A DNA stretch of 52,508 bases from Gallionella sp. (GTDB lineage Bacteria; Pseudomonadota; Gammaproteobacteria; Burkholderiales; Gallionellaceae): NCBI GenBank assembly GCA_023229845.1, contig JALNYK010000022.1:1-52508 (forward strand). Reading direction: 5' to 3'. Below are positions 47,488-52,508 of the stretch, piece after piece. The translations under genes and the position numbers were made by a program. The notes under the pieces were generated by a model. The model saw nothing but the letters and a program-made list of their open reading frames with translations. It did no database searches and was not told the DNA's origin. Numbering within the stretch: the first letter of the stretch is position 1; each line of letters opens with the position of its first letter.

Positions 47488-48189
47488 TTACGGGAGCTTG
47501 CCTGCCGCGACCATGCGGTTCATCAAGGTATTAGGTGATATCCACGCAACGATGTCGTCGAAACCGTTCTGAACGAAATCGTGGCTAACAAAGTGGTTGT
47601 TGTTGTCTGATGCAACGTTGTCTAGTTCATCTCCTGTTGCAGTAGTGGGTGGCGTCCCACCTGCGGGTGTGTAAGCTCCAAGTCCGTTTGATCCATGTGA
47701 TACAACAATGGCGGGGACGTTGAATGCAACACTGGTATCGGAGGAATTGCTGGTTAAGCCAACATCCAGGTTGGCTGAAGAACTTAATAGAAAGAGCGGG
47801 GTGACGGTTGCAAATGCGGGGGTGACACGGTAAGTAAAACGCCGCCCCCATGCATCCGTTTCATTGACGCCCAATGTAACCCAAGGTAGCACACCACCAT
47901 TATTGCCAGCTAAACAGGAGCTTTTTTCTTTGCCGGAATCGGGCTGGCCGGTAGCTATGGTGGCGTCCGCGGGGCAGGGTAGCCTGCCGTAGATCAGGGC
48001 GAAACCGATCAGTGCTTCTTTGATTTCATTCATTTGATGTTGAGTTTCTTTGATGCGTTGAGCTTCCATTTGCGCGGATAGCGTGGGCATCAGCCCGCTT
48101 AGCAGCAGGCCGATGATCAACAGCACCATCGCCATTTCGACCAGCGTGAAGCCCCCTTGTGTCTGATGGTATTCGCTATGATTAATCAT
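47488..48189 (-). CDS. prepilin-type (pseudopilin) protein
   Basis: Encodes 233 residues. A class III signal MINHSEYHQTQGG is followed by FTLVEMAMVLLIIGLLLSGLM, giving G|FTLVE with Glu at +5, as expected for PilD cleavage. The globular part contains EIKEALIGFALIYGRLPCPADA and GVLPWVTLGVNETDAWGRRFTYRV. The next upstream gene product shares those two blocks (ALIGYA, LPCPD, LPWRTLG). It is probably a minor pilin or pseudopilin of the secretion/pilus system encoded to the right. The start overlaps that gene's stop by 4 bp. It is the last gene of the leftward operon, converging with cysS. Confidence 0.88.
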   Translation of the reverse strand: MINHSEYHQTQGGFTLVEMAMVLLIIGLLLSGLMPTLSAQMEAQRIKETQHQMNEIKEALIGFALIYGRLPCPADATIATGQPDSGKEKSSCLAGNNGGVLPWVTLGVNETDAWGRRFTYRVTPAFATVTPLFLLSSSANLDVGLTSNSSDTSVAFNVPAIVVSHGSNGLGAYTPAGGTPPTTATGDELDNVASDNNNHFVSHDFVQNGFDDIVAWISPNTLMNRMVAAGKLP

Positions 48190-49595
48190 CGATAAATCAG
48201 TGTGTCGTTGAAAGTGGCTGATGGTGAACTTTGAATGAATGTATACCCGCCGCTCTGATCAGCATTTTCGTTGCCGCCTTCTAAATAATAAAATGCATTG
48301 GTCTTGTTGATATTGCGTAGCGCTTGGTCAGGGTTACCTAGTTTCTTTCCTGCAACAATCACAACAAATTTCGCTGGGGTATTCAAGCTATTAACGTTCA
48401 GACAATTGCCGGGTGTTGCACAGGTCGATGGAAAGTCTGGAGCGGTAGTATCATTCGGTCTGAATCTACGTGCCACTCCATAAAATACCATTTCTTTCCA
48501 GTTAATCCACCACCCACTCGGCGTATTGTTGTAATGGGTATTGCATGCTCCCGTTCCCCAATCGTTATCCATGGTATAGCTAAAGATAGGCCAGCCGACG
48601 TAGCTATCGCTCCGAGTATTATCTAAGTTGTCCGAGAGGCGACCGAAATATTGGTCATGCTCGTCGTGGTAAGTGCCCAAATCGTTTAGTGGTGTGGCCC
48701 ACGGGTAGCGACCAAGGTTGTTGCTTGCATAGTCTTCTAGGCACAGCCTTACCTCCGCTGCTACGCGTTTCTGGACGGGCTGTATGATATTTTCTTGAGA
48801 TATAACCAGTAACTGGTCATTGACGATGGTATTGCCGTTGCCATCATCAATTTGACCCTGGATAAATCCATTGCTGGAAGAGCCGTCGATAAAGTTGGCG
48901 TTGTCCTCGGTGTTGCCGCCGACAGTGGCGATGTCCAGATAGTTGCTGGCGATGTTGATGCCGATGCTGCTGCGATCTTGCTGTAAGCCATCTTGTCGTT
49001 TCAAGATGTCACCGGGCGCGATGATGATTGCTACGGCTCCAGTACTTCCGCTGCCATCGTTGATGCGGGTTCCATCGCGCGCGGATACGCTAATCGTGCC
49101 TACTGTGTCGCTATTTAGGCATCCGGTTTGTCCAGGTGAAGTGCAAGAAGTTCGGTAGTTGTTCTTGAAGTTGTTGGAGACGACATACCATAACCTTTCA
49201 CCACTGCCGTCCCGAAGATCGGGTAGTCCCAATGTTCTCCAGGGTAGGCGACCAATGCGTGTTGTTTGCCCGGTGCTTCCTGAGGCATTGCCACACGAGG
49301 ATTCGGCACTGCCGTCGTTGTCGATATCAGGACAAGGTAGGTCGCCCGGGCGTGTGCAATTGGGAATACAAGCTGTCGAGTGGCTGAGTTGCACTTTGAC
49401 GGCGTAGCCGATTAGCGCATCTTTCGCCTGCGCGAGAGCCTCGGCGGTTTTACGCTGCTGCTCATTTTTTAGTGCCGTGGTGGTGAGCGAGCCGATCAGC
49501 GCCGCGGCGATTCCCATGATCATGACCACCAGCATCACCATCAGCGCGACGCCGCGTTGTTTGTTTGGGCTGGTGTGGCGTGAAGGGCGGCGCAT
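48186..49595 (-). CDS. PilX-like hydrophobic-N-terminus pilin-associated protein
   Basis: Encodes 469 residues. The N-terminus NKQRG-VALMVMLVVMIMGIAAALIGSL is a PilX/GspK-like transmembrane start without the Glu at +5. The body holds AQAKDALIGYAVKV, PGDLPCPDIDNDGSAESSCGN (a possible calcium-type Asp loop), GRLPWRTLGLPDLRDGSGERLWYVV, then a large Asn/Asp/Ser-rich region with paired cysteines. The shared blocks show it is paralogous over part of its length to the smaller prepilin downstream. It could be a tip or minor pilin component; the exact role is not assignable. Confidence 0.8.
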   Translation of the reverse strand: MRRPSRHTSPNKQRGVALMVMLVVMIMGIAAALIGSLTTTALKNEQQRKTAEALAQAKDALIGYAVKVQLSHSTACIPNCTRPGDLPCPDIDNDGSAESSCGNASGSTGQTTRIGRLPWRTLGLPDLRDGSGERLWYVVSNNFKNNYRTSCTSPGQTGCLNSDTVGTISVSARDGTRINDGSGSTGAVAIIIAPGDILKRQDGLQQDRSSIGINIASNYLDIATVGGNTEDNANFIDGSSSNGFIQGQIDDGNGNTIVNDQLLVISQENIIQPVQKRVAAEVRLCLEDYASNNLGRYPWATPLNDLGTYHDEHDQYFGRLSDNLDNTRSDSYVGWPIFSYTMDNDWGTGACNTHYNNTPSGWWINWKEMVFYGVARRFRPNDTTAPDFPSTCATPGNCLNVNSLNTPAKFVVIVAGKKLGNPDQALRNINKTNAFYYLEGGNENADQSGGYTFIQSSPSATFNDTLIYR

Positions 49596-49604
49596 CGCGC
49601 GTTC

Positions 49605-49961
49605 CTATTCTCCTGCGGGGGCAGGATTGACGATCACTTTCTGTCCGACCTTGACCTTGACCGGTTGCGACTGACCGGGGACGGCGACCGGGACGCTCTC
49701 GGGTGCGCGTTCGTCGCTTTGGCCTGCAGACTGAGGCACGCCGTTGATCCACACGGTGCGTTCGCCGCCGTGGCGTTGCACGATGCCGTCTATCGACATG
49801 ACGTTGGGCGAATCGGCGGGTGTGGTGTTGCGGGCGTGCTCGATGTCCATCTGGGCACGCTGTTCCGGGGTGTAAAACAGGCGGCCCAGTTCTTCGGCGT
49901 TGGCGGGAGCGAAGGTCGTCAGGGCGATGGCGCACAGGGCGATTTTGAAATTCGGGTTCAT
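49605..49961 (-). CDS. small periplasmic protein of the pilus/secretion operon
   Basis: Encodes 118 residues from MNPNFKIALCAIALTTFAPANAEE (signal peptide). ELGRLFYTPEQRAQMD and a C-terminal beta-rich part (IVQRHGGERTVWINGVPQS...VKVKVGQKVIVNP) follow. Size, position and 'FTPEQRA..D' recall MshK-type accessory proteins of MSHA-like operons, but similarity is weak and I leave it unnamed. The ATG overlaps the stop of the upstream gene (ATGA). Confidence 0.75.
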   Translation of the reverse strand: MNPNFKIALCAIALTTFAPANAEELGRLFYTPEQRAQMDIEHARNTTPADSPNVMSIDGIVQRHGGERTVWINGVPQSAGQSDERAPESVPVAVPGQSQPVKVKVGQKVIVNPAPAGE

Positions 49962-50566
49962 GGCGTCGCGTTCCGGTTCTTCAGGGTGATCCAGCCGCCG
50001 CGGCATGCGGCGGTGAGGCCGGCCTTGCCGCCGCCCTCTTCATTGCCGCCTTGCCGTTTCAGCGTGCAGCCTTCGAGCTGGTAATGCCCCTTGACCTGGT
50101 TGCGCAGCGCGGAGAAGAAATTCAGTAGTTGTCCTTCGTGCAGCAGGTCGAATTCCATCGTCATTTCGCTGTACTGGATGTCGAAGTTGCCGCTGTCGAT
50201 CGGGAGCATGGGGGCATGTGTTTTTTGCGGGGCGATGTTGTAGCGGAACGAGGAGACGAGTTGTCGCTGCCTCAGTTTTTCCAGTCCTTCCATCCAGTCC
50301 AGTCGCTGCCCGTCGCCGATGATGCCGTTATTCGCCAGGGCCTGATATTTTTCTGCATAGGTCGCCATGTTTTGTTTGTCCTCCTGGGCGGACGTCAGTT
50401 GGCGGCGGGCATCGTCGAGTCGGGTTCGCGCGCTACGCCGGTCTTGCTGCGTTTGTGCGGCATATTGGCCGCTGACATACAGGAATGCCGCGCTGAGCAG
50501 TGCAGCTGCGCAAACCGCCAGCAGGCTCCATTGCATTAGAGTGAAATCGGAACGGGCGAGTTTCAT
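49958..50566 (-). CDS. PilO/GspM-like inner-membrane assembly protein
   Basis: Encodes 202 residues with one membrane helix (LLAVCAAALLSAAFLYVSG, about 15-33). A coiled-coil (about 38-75, RSARTRLDDARRQLTSAQEDKQN) and a small periplasmic alpha/beta domain (FDIQYSEMTMEFDLLHEGQLLNFFSALRNQ) follow. This is the topology of PilO, GspM and MshJ, which form the inner-membrane platform of type IV pili and type II secretion. The start overlaps the stop of the large upstream gene by 4 bp. Confidence 0.75.
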   Translation of the reverse strand: MKLARSDFTLMQWSLLAVCAAALLSAAFLYVSGQYAAQTQQDRRSARTRLDDARRQLTSAQEDKQNMATYAEKYQALANNGIIGDGQRLDWMEGLEKLRQRQLVSSFRYNIAPQKTHAPMLPIDSGNFDIQYSEMTMEFDLLHEGQLLNFFSALRNQVKGHYQLEGCTLKRQGGNEEGGGKAGLTAACRGGWITLKNRNATP

Positions 50567-52056
50567 TCCGGCGACCTCCGCGAGAGTTTCAGTGCAAAAG
50601 TGAGCGCCTGCTGTTGCGCTTCGATGCGGTCGGAGATGTTGCCACTCGGGCTGACGTCGAGCGGCTTGCTCAGCGCGGTTACGCGGTAGCCCTGCTTTTC
50701 GAGGTCGTGCTGGAAGCGGTCGAGGTGGTCGAGTGCGGTGCGATAGTCGTTCTCGAAGCCGAGCAGGCGTCCGTTGAGGGTGACGACTTGCGCCGGGATA
50801 GCGGATGGCATGTTATCCGCGGTGGGTTCTGCGGCATCCATTTTCCAGCCGAGTTCGTCGAGCTCGATGCGCGGATAGCGTTCGAGTACGCTGCCGAGCG
50901 GCTGCATCGCCTCGCCGGGGGCGAGGGTTTGTTTGCCCAGCTGGTGCATGATCGAGACGGACGCCTTCATGTCCGAGGCGGGGGCGAACGTGTTCGGGAA
51001 TGCGTCGGTGATTTGTTTCACTTCGTTCTGGATGAGCCTCGCCTCGCTGTCCATGGTGCGGGCCTCGTTCGCATTCCAGCCGCTTTGCCAGATGTCGGCC
51101 GTGCCCCAGCCCAGGCTGCCGACCAGCAATCCGCCTGCGATCCAGTTCAGCGCGCGGCGCAGCCGCCATAGCGTGCAGTAATGGACATGCTCGGTGTTGG
51201 CATAATGGGTCGGCGGCGGGGTGGTCGCCAGATAATGCATGAATACCTGGCTGGCATCCGAGTCGGTGAAACGGTGTTCGATGTCGAGTTTGTCGGCCAG
51301 ATTTTCCAGGTCGACGAAGTCGTAACGCATGTCCGCATTCGCCGGCAGCGTCGACTGGAGCTCGATCAAATCCCGGCTCTGTCCCAGCAGGCGCACATCC
51401 AGCATCTGCCCGGCAGGGAGCAGGCTCAGGCTCTTCAGGTATTGGTAGGTGCGCGGCAATTCGCGCGTAACTGCGTCCTGAAATGTCAGGTCGGCATTGA
51501 TCGGCGTCAGACGGGATATCTGCAGGCGATGATCGCTGAAATAGGTTTGGCGTAACCCGGCCGATTTCTCCCAGGAAATCAGCAGCAGATAATTGGATGG
51601 ATGATCCTTGACCAGCGGCGCGCTGATCTGCGGCACCGAATAGATGCCGACGAGCGGGATTTTGTGTGCCAGCAGGATGTTCAGCCAGGGGGTGACCAGC
51701 GCCGGATTGGTCAGCGCCGAGAACAGCATGTCGTCGTCGCGCCGGCCGGTTTTCTGGCGTTTCAGCAGTGTGGCCTGGCGGAACGGCGTGCCGCGGTAAA
51801 ACTGCTCGAACTTGCGTTGCAGCAGCGCGTTGCGGCTGCCGCCGATCAGGTGCGGAATGCTTTCTTGACGAAAATCCTCTTCGATCAGGTCGACCAGCAG
51901 GTAAGTGCGATAGTGGACGGTTTTCATGAAGGCCGCGAAATCGCTCGGCCCGGCCGCCGTGTCGTCGAATTCGTGCTGCGCCACGATTTTTCCGCCTCTC
52001 ATGATTTGCGCATGGAGATGGCTGGCGCTCAGGAACAGCAACAGGGCGTTTTTCAT
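50563..52056 (-). CDS. platform protein of the pilus/secretion operon, PilM/PilN-like position
   Basis: Encodes 497 residues. The N-terminal part (about 1-300) looks cytoplasmic and mixed alpha/beta, with MKNALLLFLSASHLHAQIMRGGKIVAQHEFDD, but I see no actin-like ATPase signature. One membrane helix (LNWIAGGLLVGSLGWGTADIW, about 308-328) is followed by a periplasmic part with a coiled-coil start and a ferredoxin-like region (QVVTLNGRLLGFENDYRTALDHLDRFQHDLEKQGY). That tail resembles PilN/GspL periplasmic domains. A GspL-type fused cytoplasmic plus periplasmic platform protein is the best guess. It overlaps the PilO-like gene by 4 bp and the GspF gene by 1 bp. Confidence 0.7.
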   Translation of the reverse strand: MKNALLLFLSASHLHAQIMRGGKIVAQHEFDDTAAGPSDFAAFMKTVHYRTYLLVDLIEEDFRQESIPHLIGGSRNALLQRKFEQFYRGTPFRQATLLKRQKTGRRDDDMLFSALTNPALVTPWLNILLAHKIPLVGIYSVPQISAPLVKDHPSNYLLLISWEKSAGLRQTYFSDHRLQISRLTPINADLTFQDAVTRELPRTYQYLKSLSLLPAGQMLDVRLLGQSRDLIELQSTLPANADMRYDFVDLENLADKLDIEHRFTDSDASQVFMHYLATTPPPTHYANTEHVHYCTLWRLRRALNWIAGGLLVGSLGWGTADIWQSGWNANEARTMDSEARLIQNEVKQITDAFPNTFAPASDMKASVSIMHQLGKQTLAPGEAMQPLGSVLERYPRIELDELGWKMDAAEPTADNMPSAIPAQVVTLNGRLLGFENDYRTALDHLDRFQHDLEKQGYRVTALSKPLDVSPSGNISDRIEAQQQALTFALKLSRRSPE

Positions 52057-52508
52057 CAGAATTTCACCTTGCCGATGAGATCGTAGATCGGCGACAGCAC
52101 CGACAGCATCACCCAGCCGAGCAGTGCGCCGAGGATCAGGGTCATCGTCGGCTCTATCATGACTTGCACCTTCTTGATGGAGTCTTTGACATCGCGGTCG
52201 TAAAAATAGCTGACATTCAGCAGCGCCTTGTCCAGCGAGCCGGTGGCTTCGCCTACCTTGAGCATGCGTATCACCAGCGGCGGGAAGATGCCGGTGTTCT
52301 GGAAGCTCTGGGTAAGGTTCTTGCCGGATTCGATCTCGACGATGACGTCGTCCAGACTCTTGGAAATCACTTGGTTGTTGACCACTTCGCGCGAATTGGC
52401 GATGCAGTCCATGATGCCCACGCCCGAGCCGTACATCATCGCGAAGGTGTTGGCGAAGCGCGCGAGGATGATCTTGCGCAGGATGGGGCCGATCACCCAG
52501 AACTTGAG
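52056..52508 (-). CDS. GspF/PilC-family inner-membrane platform protein, C-terminal part
   Basis: Runs off the right edge; about 150 residues are visible. RFANTFAMMYGSGVGIMDCIANSREVVNN, GKNLTQSFQNTGIFPPLVIRMLKVGEATGSLDKAL and the final helix IEPTMTLILGALLGWVMLSVLSPIYDLIGKV are the second GspF repeat. This family is the core membrane protein on which the assembly ATPase acts in type II secretion and type IV pilus machines. The reading frame continues beyond 52508, so codon 52496 is internal rather than a start. Confidence 0.92.
   Translation of the reverse strand, partial: LKFWVIGPILRKIILARFANTFAMMYGSGVGIMDCIANSREVVNNQVISKSLDDVIVEIESGKNLTQSFQNTGIFPPLVIRMLKVGEATGSLDKALLNVSYFYDRDVKDSIKKVQVMIEPTMTLILGALLGWVMLSVLSPIYDLIGKVKF

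Overview
The window reads as a chromosomal segment of a GC-rich betaproteobacterium. The best fit is an iron-oxidising member of the Gallionellaceae/Nitrosomonadales. The cytochrome bc1-sspAB junction, ftsEX-rpoH with a CIRCE operator, glyA-nrdR-ribD-ribE-ribBX-ribH-nusB-thiL-pgpA and DUF502-aspS are betaproteobacterial arrangements. A 407-residue cytochrome-porin at 27961-29184 matches the Cyc2 family of outer-membrane Fe(II) oxidases. The taxonomic placement is inference from gene content; no rRNA gene is present.

Layout. 1-4579: end of petB, petC, sspA, sspB, then convergent rpoH, ftsX, ftsE. 4580-13673: an accessory block that separates ftsE from ftsY (13700-14680), genes normally adjacent. 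It holds a secreted concanavalin-like protein, a secreted monohaem protein, a HigBA-type toxin-antitoxin pair, an AT-richer ParB-like (DGNRR) plus Dam methylase pair behind a large palindrome, and a frameshifted NERD-helicase gene. 14756-27819: two M16 peptidase subunits, rsmD, coaD, ferredoxin, FmdB-like, DUF502, aspS, a barnase-barstar pair, nudB, a DUF559 nuclease, nadA, lipA, clsB and an endonuclease/exonuclease/phosphatase gene. 27862-31928: cyc2, a SEC-C/TPR/sulfotransferase fusion and a ParDE-like pair. 32065-39820: glyA, nrdR, the riboflavin operon, nusB, thiL, pgpA and a secreted nuclease. 39961-47487: lpxH, a cyclophilin, an L,D-transpeptidase with a TPR partner, glnS, a GIY-YIG nuclease and cysS. 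47488-52508: a leftward run of type II secretion/type IV pilus-like genes cut by the window edge.

The most unusual signal is the density of palindromic repeats. Five copies of a roughly 110-130 bp element (4679, 17446, 22575, 45497, 45923) have ends that are themselves hairpins of the type GTCATTCCGGC...GCCGGAATCCAG. They also share an internal 3-nt-loop hairpin whose stem differs between copies but stays paired. Two of these elements, in opposite orientation, closely bracket the GIY-YIG nuclease gene. Another palindrome family ends exactly at the ATG of the DUF559 nuclease. Palindromes also lie inside the cysS coding sequence in frame, and directly against the start codons of nudB, nrdR and thiL. 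A repeat-plus-nuclease system, comparable to REP/RAYT pairs or neisserial dRS3/NIME elements, is my main candidate for something undescribed. The second candidate is the ParB-like/Dam pair.

Functionally, Cyc2 (outer membrane) and the bc1 complex (inner membrane) are two ends of an electron path expected in a lithotrophic Fe(II) oxidiser. Most of the remainder is housekeeping: translation, cofactors (riboflavin, NAD, lipoate, thiamine, CoA, folate), envelope lipids and heat shock.
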